5,786 bases of DNA from contig JAFYEQ010000036.1 in the NCBI GenBank assembly GCA_017544185.1, positions 1 to 5,786 of the forward strand, written 5' to 3'. The position numbers and the translations under genes were made by a program. Of this stretch, positions 1-5,786 are shown one piece after another. The first letter of the stretch is position 1, and every line of letters starts with the position of its first letter. A model generated the notes under the pieces. The model did no database searches. It saw only the letters and a list, made by a program, of their open reading frames with translations, and had not been told where the DNA came from. The DNA is from Oscillospiraceae bacterium (lineage in GTDB: Bacteria > Bacillota > Clostridia > Oscillospirales > Ruminococcaceae).

Positions 1-15
1 CCACAGACAGATGCC

Positions 16-36
16 GTATCATCGGTAAGGTGATAC
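16..36. repeat. Short inverted repeat upstream of the PNPOx-like gene
   Basis: GTATCA (16-21) and TGATAC (31-36) form a 6-bp perfect inverted repeat with a 9-base centre, about 35 bases before the start codon. It could be a small operator or leader hairpin, but a 6-bp arm can arise by chance. I see no convincing -35/-10 pair in positions 1-60, so the promoter is probably off the left edge. Confidence 0.3.
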
Positions 37-57
37 AGATCATAAGAAATATAGAAT

Positions 58-62
58 AGGAG
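58..62 (+). promoter_or_regulatory. Ribosome binding site of the PNPOx-like gene
   Basis: AGGAG lies 8 bases before the ATG at 71. This spacing supports that ATG over the in-frame GTG at 62, which overlaps the site itself. Confidence 0.75.
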
Positions 63-70
63 TGATCATT

Positions 71-472
71 ATGAGCAGGATAACTGAGATCATCAAAGAG
101 GCAGGCGCTTTCTTCCTCGCAACGACTGACGGAGATCAGCCTAAGGTAAGGCCTTTGGGTCTGGTGCTGGAGGCTGATGACAAGATACTCTTCGGTATAG
201 GCGATTTCAAGGATGTATACAAGCAGCTCTGTGCTAATCCCAAGGCTGAGATCGTAGCCCTTGGCAATAATGGTCACTGGCTGAGATATACCGGCACTGT
301 CGTGTTCGAGACAGATCCTAAGTACGCAGAGATGGCTCTTGAGAGCGCTCCCCATCTGCGCGGCATATACAATGAAGAGACCGGCAATAAGATGATGATG
401 TTCCATCTGGAGAACGCCAAGGCATGCGAGATCGCTGTCATGGGTGAAGGCGAGGATATCCTCGGTAAATAA
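71..472 (+). CDS. Pyridoxamine 5'-phosphate oxidase superfamily (FMN-binding split barrel) protein
   Basis: A 133-residue protein resembling the small single-domain members of the pyridoxamine 5'-phosphate oxidase superfamily common in clostridia. These bind FMN or a related flavin as dimers; most are uncharacterised, and true PNPOx activity should not be assumed. The N-terminal part has the typical strand-turn-strand ATTDGDQPKVRPLG (residues 17-30), followed by DKILFGIGDFKDVYKQL (37-53) and a later strand HWLRYTGTVVFE (69-80). The length is short compared with about 200 or more residues for classical PdxH, which fits a stand-alone barrel. The ATG at 71 is chosen because AGGAG at 58-62 sits 8 bases upstream; an in-frame GTG at 62 overlaps that site and is unlikely. 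There is no signal peptide, so the protein is cytoplasmic. The gene is monocistronic within the window and ends just before a strong hairpin terminator. The substrate is unknown. Confidence 0.8.
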   Translation: MSRITEIIKEAGAFFLATTDGDQPKVRPLGLVLEADDKILFGIGDFKDVYKQLCANPKAEIVALGNNGHWLRYTGTVVFETDPKYAEMALESAPHLRGIYNEETGNKMMMFHLENAKACEIAVMGEGEDILGK

Positions 473-485
473 GGATAAAAATGAT

Positions 486-524
486 AAAACTGTTCTGCGC
501 CGATATGACGCAGAACAGTTTTTT
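486..524. terminator. Shared bidirectional rho-independent terminator
   Basis: A 14-bp perfect stem pairs AAAACTGTTCTGCG (486-499) with CGCAGAACAGTTTT (509-522) around a 9-base loop. On the plus strand it is followed by T bases to 524, giving a run of six Ts from 519, and lies 14 bases after the stop of the PNPOx-like gene. On the minus strand the hairpin is followed by TTTTATCATTTTTATCC, which is also T-rich, so it probably also terminates the convergent alpha-xylosidase transcript ending at 538. Confidence 0.9.
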
Positions 525-537
525 GTTATCGTTATGA

Positions 538-2889
538 TCAAAGTGCTATATTTACCTTGCCTGCACCCTCGGGCTCTACCTTTACAGCCTCGCCGCCTGC
601 TACCTTGACACTAAAAGGCTTATCGGTATCGGTGTAGCTTACTTCTACTGTATCACCGTGTCTTACTGCAGTGATGGTGAATACCTTCTTAGCATCGGTG
701 TCGTATACGTCAGCAGAGATAGTCACGCCCTCGGAGGGAGCATAGATCACGAACTCGGTACCTGCAAGATAGTCATACTCGAAGTCGCGCTCGAAGGCAC
801 CATAGGCTATGATGCTGTCGTTCTTAGCCAGACAGGGAAGTCCGAAGTAGTCGTACTGCTTCCTGTAGAACTTGCCGCCTGTGAGCACCTCGCCGCTGAT
901 GATATCTGTCCATGTGCCCTCGGGAAGATAGAACTCAGCTGCGCCCTGATCGTTGAGTATAGGAGCAACGAGTATATCATCGCCGAACATATACTGCTTG
1001 TCAAGGGTCAGACACGCAGGATCGTCAGCGTAGTCGATCACCATCGCACGCATCATGGGCACGCCCGTGGTATGAGTCTTTACAGCCTGAGCCCATATAT
1101 ATGGCATGAGCCTTCCCTTGAGCTTGGTGAAGTGACGGAGAACGTCTACGCACTCAGTGGAGCCGTCCTTGTCGAAGAGCCAGGGCACTCGATAGGAGGA
1201 ATTGCCGTGGAGACGGGAATGAGTAGAGAACAGTCCGAAGGCTGCCCAGCGCTTATAGATATCAGCGGTGGCAGTCGCCTCGAAGCCCGACATATCATGG
1301 CTGAAGAAGCCGAAGCCCGACATACACAGAGACAGTCCGCCTCTGATGGTCTCAGCCATGGAGGTATACTCTGCTGAGCAGTCGCCGCCCCAGTGTACAG
1401 GGAATTTCTGACCGCCTACAGTAGCAGATCTTGCGAACAGGCAGGCCTTGTTCTCACCGTAGTAGTCCTTAAGGACGTCGAACACGGTCTTGTTGTAAAG
1501 ATAGGTGTAATAGTTATGCATAGCGATAGGGTCTGAGCCGTCGTGGTATACCACATCGGTAGGTATCCTCTCGCCGAAATCGGTCTTGAAGCAGTTTACG
1601 CCCTGCTCACACAGAGCATGCAGCTTGGAAGCGTACCATTCGCAGGCTGCAGTATTCGTGAAGTCTACCAGAGCCATACCGGGCTGCCATGTATCACACT
1701 GGAACACGCTGCCGTCTTTGTTCTTGACGAAATAGCCGTTCTTCATGCCCTCATCGAACAGCTTGCTGCGCTGAGCGATATAGGGATTGATCCATACGCA
1801 TATCTCAACGCCCTTCTGGGTCTTGAGACGCTGGAGCATGCCCGCAGGATCCGGGAACTGTCTTGTATCCCATTCAAGGTCGCACCACTGGAACTCTTTC
1901 ATCCAGAAGCAGTCGAAATGGAACACCTGGAGAGGGATATCACGCTCTGCCATGCCGTCGATGAAGGACGTTACGGTCTCCTCATTATAATCGGTGGTGA
2001 AGGAGGTCGTGAGCCACAGACCGAATGTATACGCAGGAGGCAGGGCAGGCTTGCCCGAGAGGGTAGTATAGTTCGACAGTACCTCGCGTATATCGGCACC
2101 GCCTATCACAAAGTACTCCAGATGCTCGCCGGGTACGGTGAAGGATACCTTTGATACGGTATCAGAGCATACCTCGAAGGATACCTTGTCGGAGGAGTTC
2201 ACCAGCACGCCATAGCCCGAGGAGCATACATAGAAGGGTATGCACTTGTAGGACTGATCGCTGCACGTACCTCCGTCAGAGTTCCATATCTCTACGTTCT
2301 GACCGTTCTTGACGAAGGGAGTGAACTTCTCACCGAAGCCGTAGAAGTAGTCGCCCACGTTCATAGTGAACTGCTCGCGGATATACGTAGAGCGCTCGTC
2401 TCTGGGGTATGACCAGAAGGTGTCGTCCTGTGTGGCATTGAGTCTGGCTGAGGTCTTGAATTTGCTCTCATTGATCACAGAAGAGGATCTCCATGCTCCG
2501 CCTGTGAGCCTCTTGTCCTTATGGTAATACTGTACAGACCAGTTGTACTTGTTTATGACTACACGGGTATCGCCTGATATGAGCTCCCATGCATCGTCAT
2601 TCTCAACGATCTCAGGGGTATAGCCCTGATCCTCTTCCAGCTCGAACTTGGGCTGGTCCTTGACCGTGCCCTTGTAGTGATCTATGCTGACCTTGATGAC
2701 GTCCTTCTGTGTGGAAGTGAAGGTGATATCAAGACAGGGACCGCCCAAAGTCATGCCTCTGTTCTGGATATACTGGGTGGTAGCATAAACATTGATGCCG
2801 TTCTCTACGGGCGTGATCTCATAGGGCTGCGTGGAATAGCCTACTTCATAGCCCCTCTGGTTGAGCCAGAAACCATCTGCAAATCTCAT
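538..2889 (-). CDS. yicI: Alpha-xylosidase, glycoside hydrolase family 31 (YicI type)
   Basis: This 783-residue protein is a retaining alpha-xylosidase that removes alpha-1,6-linked xylose from isoprimeverose and xyloglucan oligosaccharides. It has the YicI architecture and length (E. coli YicI is 772 residues): an N-terminal beta-sandwich (about 1-260), a catalytic TIM barrel (about 280-610) and C-terminal beta domains. The nucleophile is D437 in KTDFGE (435-440), and the acid/base is D503 in HWGGD (499-503). The residues that give YicI its xyloside preference are kept: F297 in TTSFTT, C327 in HFDCFW, W366 in WINPY and K435, matching YicI F277, C307, W345 and K414 with a constant offset of 20-21. 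There is no signal peptide, so it acts on imported sugars in the cytoplasm. The start is fixed by AGGAGG five bases upstream of the ATG. It has its own promoter and operator, and ends facing the PNPOx-like gene across a shared terminator. Family assignment is very secure; natural substrate is inferred. Confidence 0.95.
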   Translation of the reverse strand: MRFADGFWLNQRGYEVGYSTQPYEITPVENGINVYATTQYIQNRGMTLGGPCLDITFTSTQKDVIKVSIDHYKGTVKDQPKFELEEDQGYTPEIVENDDAWELISGDTRVVINKYNWSVQYYHKDKRLTGGAWRSSSVINESKFKTSARLNATQDDTFWSYPRDERSTYIREQFTMNVGDYFYGFGEKFTPFVKNGQNVEIWNSDGGTCSDQSYKCIPFYVCSSGYGVLVNSSDKVSFEVCSDTVSKVSFTVPGEHLEYFVIGGADIREVLSNYTTLSGKPALPPAYTFGLWLTTSFTTDYNEETVTSFIDGMAERDIPLQVFHFDCFWMKEFQWCDLEWDTRQFPDPAGMLQRLKTQKGVEICVWINPYIAQRSKLFDEGMKNGYFVKNKDGSVFQCDTWQPGMALVDFTNTAACEWYASKLHALCEQGVNCFKTDFGERIPTDVVYHDGSDPIAMHNYYTYLYNKTVFDVLKDYYGENKACLFARSATVGGQKFPVHWGGDCSAEYTSMAETIRGGLSLCMSGFGFFSHDMSGFEATATADIYKRWAAFGLFSTHSRLHGNSSYRVPWLFDKDGSTECVDVLRHFTKLKGRLMPYIWAQAVKTHTTGVPMMRAMVIDYADDPACLTLDKQYMFGDDILVAPILNDQGAAEFYLPEGTWTDIISGEVLTGGKFYRKQYDYFGLPCLAKNDSIIAYGAFERDFEYDYLAGTEFVIYAPSEGVTISADVYDTDAKKVFTITAVRHGDTVEVSYTDTDKPFSVKVAGGEAVKVEPEGAGKVNIAL

Positions 2890-2894
2890 AAGGA

Positions 2895-2900
2895 CCTCCT
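2895..2900 (-). promoter_or_regulatory. Ribosome binding site of the alpha-xylosidase gene
   Basis: On the minus strand AGGAGG, a full-consensus Shine-Dalgarno, precedes the ATG at 2889 by 5 bases. It predicts strong translation and fixes the start. Confidence 0.85.
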
Positions 2901-2915
2901 ATAAATGATCGGGTG

Positions 2916-2931
2916 ATGTAATCGTTTACAT
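2916..2931. promoter_or_regulatory. LacI/CcpA-type operator (cre-like palindrome) over the alpha-xylosidase start site
   Basis: ATGTAATCGTTTACAT is a 16-base near-palindrome with a central CG. Read on the minus strand, the inner 14 bases TGTAAACGATTACA fit every position of the catabolite-responsive element consensus TGWAANCGNTNWCA. The same shape is typical of operators for other LacI-family regulators. It touches the -10 box and covers the predicted transcription start, so binding should repress by blocking RNA polymerase. The bound protein could be CcpA or a dedicated sugar-responsive LacI regulator; none is encoded in the window. Confidence 0.75.
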
Positions 2932-2958
2932 AGTACCATAGTTTACAGCTTTTGTCAA
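2930..2958 (-). promoter_or_regulatory. Sigma-A-type promoter of the alpha-xylosidase gene
   Basis: Reading the minus strand, a perfect -35 TTGACA (2958-2953) is followed by a 17-base spacer and the -10 hexamer TACTAT (2935-2930). The -10 is extended by TG one base upstream (2938-2937). Transcription would start near 2923, giving a leader of about 34 bases with the AGGAGG site. The -10 matches TATAAT at only 4 of 6 positions, but the perfect -35, ideal spacing and extended -10 compensate. Confidence 0.85.
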
Positions 2959-2994
2959 GGGGTATCGCGAAAAATTTACAATTGACGATACCCC
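2959..2994. repeat. Inverted repeat between the GH113-like gene and the alpha-xylosidase promoter
   Basis: GGGGTATCG (2959-2967) and CGATACCCC (2986-2994) form a 9-bp perfect stem with an 18-base loop. It starts 6 bases beyond the stop codon of the GH113-like gene and ends right against the -35 box of the alpha-xylosidase promoter. It may end the upstream transcript or protect its 3' end, but no T run follows on the minus strand, so it is not a standard intrinsic terminator. It could also be an upstream protein-binding site. Confidence 0.5.
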
Positions 2995-3000
2995 ATCTCG

Positions 3001-3981
3001 TTATGACTTATACCATTTCGTCAGCAGTGTCTCGGCTTTCTTGCCGTATATCATAAATCCCGTGTCCTTGCCGATCCTATCGTCAGGTGGCAGGAACGTG
3101 GGCCAGTCCCACCAGAAGTATCCGCCGAACCAGTCCTCGCCCCATACAGCACGCAGGGCGCTCTCGTAGAAGTTGGCTTGCTCTTCCTCGCTGCGGGCGT
3201 TATCCACATGAGTAAAGTCCCATGGCATAGAAGCGCATCTCTCTGCGCTGCGGCAGCCGATCTCCATGAATATGATCTTCTTGCCCAGCCGCTCAGACAG
3301 ATCACGGAGCTTCTTCTTAGGCTCTGTCCAGCGGGCGAGCATCTGTTCTGCACTGTCTCCCCCGGCGGGAGATCCTACGGGATAGTATGCTGATGTGCCT
3401 ATAAAGTCCAGCGCATCGAACCAGCGTACATTGTCCTCTTTTCCGTGATTTGCGTTGTACACCAGCGGACCGTGATATACCTCACGTACCCGTGCGATGA
3501 GATCACGCCATTCAGCCTCACGATGCTCCGTACCGATCATCTCGCAGCCTATACACAGCATCTCACAGCCGGTATACTCGGCTATCTCTGCATAATGCAG
3601 TATGAACGCCGTGTAGCATGAGAACCATTCGTTCCAGTAGCTGATCTTTCTCCCCAGTTCATCGTACACGGGGAACTCTCTCTCAGGGAATGTGATATTT
3701 GCCCGCCATGTACCGTCCTCACAGTTGAGGACAGGCTTCAGGCATACCTTCATACCCAGCTTTTTTATATTGCCTATAGCAGTCTCTATCTCTCTGTCTG
3801 TATCGCAGTACCTGAAATCGAACCCGAACCTGACAGATGAGAATCGCTCTTGTGTCACTGCGAATGCGAGAGCAGCCCAATTACAGCCCATATCAGACAT
3901 CCTTTTTATGGATGTCTTTGACCGCGGATCCGTGAGCATCCCCTTGTGGCTGTCCCATCCGTAAGTATAGCCTTTTATCAT
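3001..3981 (-). CDS. Glycoside hydrolase family 113-like protein (possible beta-mannanase/mannosidase)
   Basis: A 326-residue single-domain TIM-barrel glycosidase of GH113 type, a clan GH-A family whose characterised members cleave beta-1,4-mannan or manno-oligosaccharides. Numbered from the ATG at 3981, the likely acid/base is E147 in IGCEM after strand 4, and the likely nucleophile is E240 in FMEIGCRS at the end of strand 7. They lie about 93 residues apart. GTEHREAEW (150-158), DALDFIGTSAYYP (189-201) and GYFWWDW (287-293) are also typical of the family. There is no signal peptide or carbohydrate-binding module, so the enzyme is probably cytoplasmic. ATG 3981 is preferred over an in-frame ATG at 3996 because GAGGGA (3990-3985) precedes it, while 3996 has no ribosome binding site. 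The start follows the ybaK stop by 7 bases, with the ribosome site overlapping that stop, which suggests translational coupling. Family is fairly secure; substrate is inferred. Confidence 0.75.
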   Translation of the reverse strand: MIKGYTYGWDSHKGMLTDPRSKTSIKRMSDMGCNWAALAFAVTQERFSSVRFGFDFRYCDTDREIETAIGNIKKLGMKVCLKPVLNCEDGTWRANITFPEREFPVYDELGRKISYWNEWFSCYTAFILHYAEIAEYTGCEMLCIGCEMIGTEHREAEWRDLIARVREVYHGPLVYNANHGKEDNVRWFDALDFIGTSAYYPVGSPAGGDSAEQMLARWTEPKKKLRDLSERLGKKIIFMEIGCRSAERCASMPWDFTHVDNARSEEEQANFYESALRAVWGEDWFGGYFWWDWPTFLPPDDRIGKDTGFMIYGKKAETLLTKWYKS

Positions 3982-3984
3982 ATG

Positions 3985-3990
3985 TCCCTC
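3985..3990 (-). promoter_or_regulatory. Ribosome binding site of the GH113-like gene, overlapping the ybaK stop
   Basis: GAGGGA on the minus strand shares two bases with the TGA stop of the upstream deacylase gene. Its GAGG core is 5 bases from the ATG at 3981. This decides for the downstream start and implies that ribosomes finishing ybaK can re-initiate. Confidence 0.6.
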
Positions 3991-4477
3991 ACTCATGCTT
4001 TATTATGTCGCAAGTTTTGCCGTCAGTCGCTGCCAGGAGATCTGAGGGAGCAAGCTCGATCTGTATGCCGATCTTGCCGCCGCTCACCATCACAGTATCA
4101 AGGCTCTGTATATCCTCGTGGAACACAGTGTCGAAATGCTTCTTCATCCCTACGGGAGAGCATCCTCCCCTGATATACCCTGTGATGGAGTTTATCTCTT
4201 TCACATGGATCATCTCTACGGACTTTTCCTTCACCGCTCTGGCGCAGGCCTTAAGATCCAGCTCGGCATACACGGGTATCACGAATACATAATATGCCTT
4301 CTCGGGCGATGATGCCCCTCTGGTAACAAGGGTCTTATATACCGATGATACGTCCTGCCCCAGCAGCTGAGCCACGGTCACGCCGTCTACTGCTTCGTCT
4401 CCGTGCGGATACTCATGGACCTGATAGGATATCTTCAGCTTATCGAGTATCCGCATAGCATTAGTCTTGACAGCCAT
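3989..4477 (-). CDS. ybaK: Cys-tRNA(Pro) deacylase, YbaK/EbsC family
   Basis: A 162-residue stand-alone editing protein related to the INS domain of prolyl-tRNA synthetase. YbaK hydrolyses cysteine mischarged onto tRNA(Pro), acting in trans in the cytoplasm. The whole family pattern is present: an N-terminal segment with YQVHEYPHG (18-26); VSSVYKTLV (43-51), whose K48 corresponds to the essential lysine K46 of characterised Yba[14 protein letters not shown] (101-113) with the conserved GGxSPxG loop; and [17 protein letters not shown] (131-147). The length is normal for the family (about 155-160). The ATG at 4477 lies inside the end of folD, overlapping by 17 bases, and has only a weak purine-rich sequence upstream. 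Translation is therefore probably coupled to folD. The family is secure; strict specificity for Cys-tRNA(Pro) is assumed from homology, since related trans-editing proteins accept other substrates. Confidence 0.9.
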   Translation of the reverse strand: MAVKTNAMRILDKLKISYQVHEYPHGDEAVDGVTVAQLLGQDVSSVYKTLVTRGASSPEKAYYVFVIPVYAELDLKACARAVKEKSVEMIHVKEINSITGYIRGGCSPVGMKKHFDTVFHEDIQSLDTVMVSGGKIGIQIELAPSDLLAATDGKTCDIIKHE

Positions 4478-5315
4478 TCTGTATCTTAGCCGCAGTAAGT
4501 GTATTGCGCATGAGCATAGCTATAGTCATGGGACCAACGCCGCCGGGCACGGGAGTGATATACCCTGCCTTCTCCTTGCAGTCCTCAAAGTCCACATCTC
4601 CGCACAGCTTGCCGTTCTCATCACGGTCCATACCTACGTCGATGACTACTGCACCGGGCTTTATCATATCCGCTGTCACGAACTTAGCCTTGCCGACAGC
4701 TACTACGAGTATATCAGCCTCTCTTGTGACCGAAGGAAGATCTACCGTCCTCGAATGGGTCACAGTCACCGTGCCGCTCTTGTGGAGCAGGAGCATAGCC
4801 ATAGGCTTGCCTACGATATTGCTGCGTCCGATGACCACGCACTTCTTTCCGCTTATCTCGATGCCCGTCTCAGCGATGAGCTCCATGACACCTGCGGGAG
4901 TACAGGGCAGGAAGGAGAAATCGCCGATCATGATATGGCCCACGTTCTGAGGATGGAACGCATCCACATCCTTATCGGGTGATATCGCATTGATAACAGC
5001 GTTCTCGTCGATGTGCTTAGGGAGCGGGAGCTGTACGAGTATACCGTTGACCTTGTCGTCCTTATTGAGCTTGGATACCAGATCCAGGAGCTCCTCTTGG
5101 GTAGTGGATGCAGGGAGCGCATACTCAAAGGACTCGAAGCCTACTTCTGCACAGGCCTTCTTCTTGTTGTTCACATATACTCTGGAAGCGGGGTCGTCGC
5201 CTACTATGACCACCGCCAGACCTATGCCTATGCCCTTGGCCTTGAGAGCCTCGGCCTCAGCCCTTACGTCTGACTTTACTCTCGCAGATACCTTTTTGCC
5301 GTCTATAATATTCAT
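4461..5315 (-). CDS. folD: Bifunctional methylenetetrahydrofolate dehydrogenase / methenyltetrahydrofolate cyclohydrolase
   Basis: FolD interconverts 5,10-methylene-, 5,10-methenyl- and 10-formyl-tetrahydrofolate in the cytoplasm, linking serine/glycine one-carbon units to purine and formyl-Met synthesis. At 284 residues it matches the family (E. coli 288). Numbered from the ATG at 5315, the folate site has YVNNK (47-51) with Y47 and catalytic K51, then [11 protein letters not shown] (92-102) and the KDVDAFHP signature (115-122). The Rossmann cofactor loop is [11 protein letters not shown] (161-171), and the C-terminal signature [11 protein letters not shown] spans 254-264. All expected catalytic positions are present. 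ATG 5315 is preferred over the in-frame ATG at 5333 because AAAGGA (5330-5325) sits 9 bases ahead of it; homologues also begin at about MNIIDGK. The gene starts 39 bases after the truncated upstream gene and overlaps ybaK by 17 bases, so it is probably in the same operon. Confidence 0.96.
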   Translation of the reverse strand: MNIIDGKKVSARVKSDVRAEAEALKAKGIGIGLAVVIVGDDPASRVYVNNKKKACAEVGFESFEYALPASTTQEELLDLVSKLNKDDKVNGILVQLPLPKHIDENAVINAISPDKDVDAFHPQNVGHIMIGDFSFLPCTPAGVMELIAETGIEISGKKCVVIGRSNIVGKPMAMLLLHKSGTVTVTHSRTVDLPSVTREADILVVAVGKAKFVTADMIKPGAVVIDVGMDRDENGKLCGDVDFEDCKEKAGYITPVPGGVGPMTIAMLMRNTLTAAKIQNGCQD

Positions 5316-5324
5316 AGCTGTATA

Positions 5325-5330
5325 TCCTTT
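5325..5330 (-). promoter_or_regulatory. Ribosome binding site of folD
   Basis: AAAGGA on the minus strand is 9 bases from the ATG at 5315. It overlaps the codons after the alternative ATG at 5333, which has no ribosome binding site of its own, and so settles the start. Confidence 0.7.
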
Positions 5331-5354
5331 CATCTATCATCGGCATATCGCCGT

Positions 5355-5786
5355 CTATTCGTCGAGTATCTCCATGGATATGCTCGTGGTCTCTCCCTCA
5401 TAGTTGTATACCAGTCCCACGGTGCTGTCACCTGTGAACTTCTTCAGACTGGTCACATAGTCAGACACGTTCATATCATATACCTCGGAAAGGACCTTCT
5501 CACATTCCTTGGTATCCGACAGCTTTGCTCCGCCGAATGCAGAGGAACCCTGTGCCGTAAGTGTGATACAGTATACCTGGCCGTCCTTCTCCTTGAAGTA
5601 GCCTACAGCCTTGCCGTCTTCCTTGATGCCCACCATCGAAGGATCGTCCTGGTTGATCTCCCTTTCGAGCTTGATCCCGTTTATGCTCCTTATGTCGTCT
5701 TCCTTACATGGAAGAGCAATGACAGTATCCTTTATGGACAAGGATGACAGCAGTCTTTCGGTGTCCCAGGAAGGAGGCAGTGCCCC
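5355..5786 (-). CDS. Hypothetical protein, 5' end beyond the window (C-terminal 143 residues)
   Basis: I do not recognise this protein. The reading frame is open from the right edge of the window to a TAG at 5357-5355. The only start-like codon near its beginning, TTG at 5741, has no ribosome binding site and the frame runs on upstream through a plausible sequence (ALPPSWDTERLLSSL). The gene is therefore almost certainly cut by the window edge. The visible part is acidic and soluble-looking: a VIALPCKEDDI motif with one cysteine, beta-strand-like stretches such as KAVGYFKEKDGQVYCITL, a small-residue segment GSSAFGGAKL, and a C-terminal NYEGETTSISMEILDE. No membrane segment is visible. The LPC motif and alternating strands recall secreted or lipoprotein domains repeated in Ruminococcaceae proteins, but this is a weak impression. 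It ends 39 bases before folD and may be co-transcribed with it. Confidence 0.7.
   Translation of the reverse strand, partial: GALPPSWDTERLLSSLSIKDTVIALPCKEDDIRSINGIKLEREINQDDPSMVGIKEDGKAVGYFKEKDGQVYCITLTAQGSSAFGGAKLSDTKECEKVLSEVYDMNVSDYVTSLKKFTGDSTVGLVYNYEGETTSISMEILDE

Noticed and set aside
1..60. Promoter for the PNPOx-like gene, with TATAGA at 50-55 as a -10 box
   Set aside because: Transcription would begin at about the ribosome binding site, and no -35 box lies at the right distance. The promoter is more likely outside the window.
658..1377. A 239-codon open frame on the plus strand opposite the alpha-xylosidase gene
   Set aside because: It lies wholly antisense to a gene with complete catalytic motifs and its translation has no recognisable domain. 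Codon bias in the real gene explains the lack of stops.
1543..2154. A 203-codon plus-strand open frame, also opposite the alpha-xylosidase gene
   Set aside because: It is another antisense shadow. It shows no recognisable protein features, and the opposite strand encodes the active-site region of the enzyme.
3982..3996. Upstream ATG at 3996 as the start of the GH113-like gene
   Set aside because: It has no ribosome binding site and overlaps the ybaK stop. The ATG at 3981 has GAGGGA at a workable distance, and the recognisable protein begins there. It cannot be fully excluded because an overlapping start could use coupling.
4467..4982. Plus-strand open frames of 171 and 148 codons opposite folD
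   Set aside because: They are antisense to a fully conserved folD and have no family resemblance.
5316..5333. Upstream ATG at 5333 as the start of folD
   Set aside because: It has no Shine-Dalgarno, and its second and third codons form the ribosome site for the ATG at 5315, which also gives the usual FolD N-terminus.
5341..5353. Possible terminator hairpin between the truncated gene and folD (CGGC-ATATC-GCCG)
   Set aside because: The stem is only 4 bp and is not followed by a T run on the minus strand. It is too weak to separate the two genes.

Overview
The window reads as an ordinary stretch of a low-to-mid GC Firmicutes chromosome. Strong AGGAGG-type ribosome binding sites, frequent ATA isoleucine codons, short intergenic gaps and the types of protein present all suggest a plant-fibre-degrading gut or rumen clostridium of the Ruminococcus type. 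That assignment is inference from style, not from a marker gene. I see no insertion sequence, phage gene, CRISPR array, tRNA or rRNA.

Layout. The left end carries one plus-strand gene (71-472), a small flavin-binding split-barrel protein of the pyridoxamine 5'-phosphate oxidase superfamily. It ends at a near-perfect hairpin terminator (about 486-524). Everything to the right is on the minus strand. A cytoplasmic GH31 alpha-xylosidase of the YicI type (2889-538) converges on that terminator. It has its own promoter and a palindromic LacI/CcpA-type operator in the 100-base gap at 2890-3000. Upstream of it lies a compact run of four minus-strand genes: a 5'-truncated protein of unknown function entering from the right edge (5786-5355), folD (5315-4461), a YbaK-type Cys-tRNA(Pro) deacylase (4477-3989) and a GH113-like glycoside hydrolase (3981-3001). 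folD and the deacylase overlap by 17 bases, and the GH113-like start lies 7 bases after the deacylase stop, so at least these three are probably one translationally coupled transcript.

How the genes fit together. The two glycosidases lack signal peptides and probably finish the breakdown of imported hemicellulose oligosaccharides: xylosyl side chains of xyloglucan by the GH31 enzyme, and possibly beta-mannosides by the GH113-like enzyme. The alpha-xylosidase looks individually regulated by sugar or carbon status through its operator. The GH113-like gene instead rides behind housekeeping genes for one-carbon metabolism (folD) and tRNA proofreading (ybaK).

The most useful observations are the operator overlapping the alpha-xylosidase transcription start, the coupling of a glycosidase to folD-ybaK, and the unrecognised truncated protein at the right edge. 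I did not find a convincing new system.
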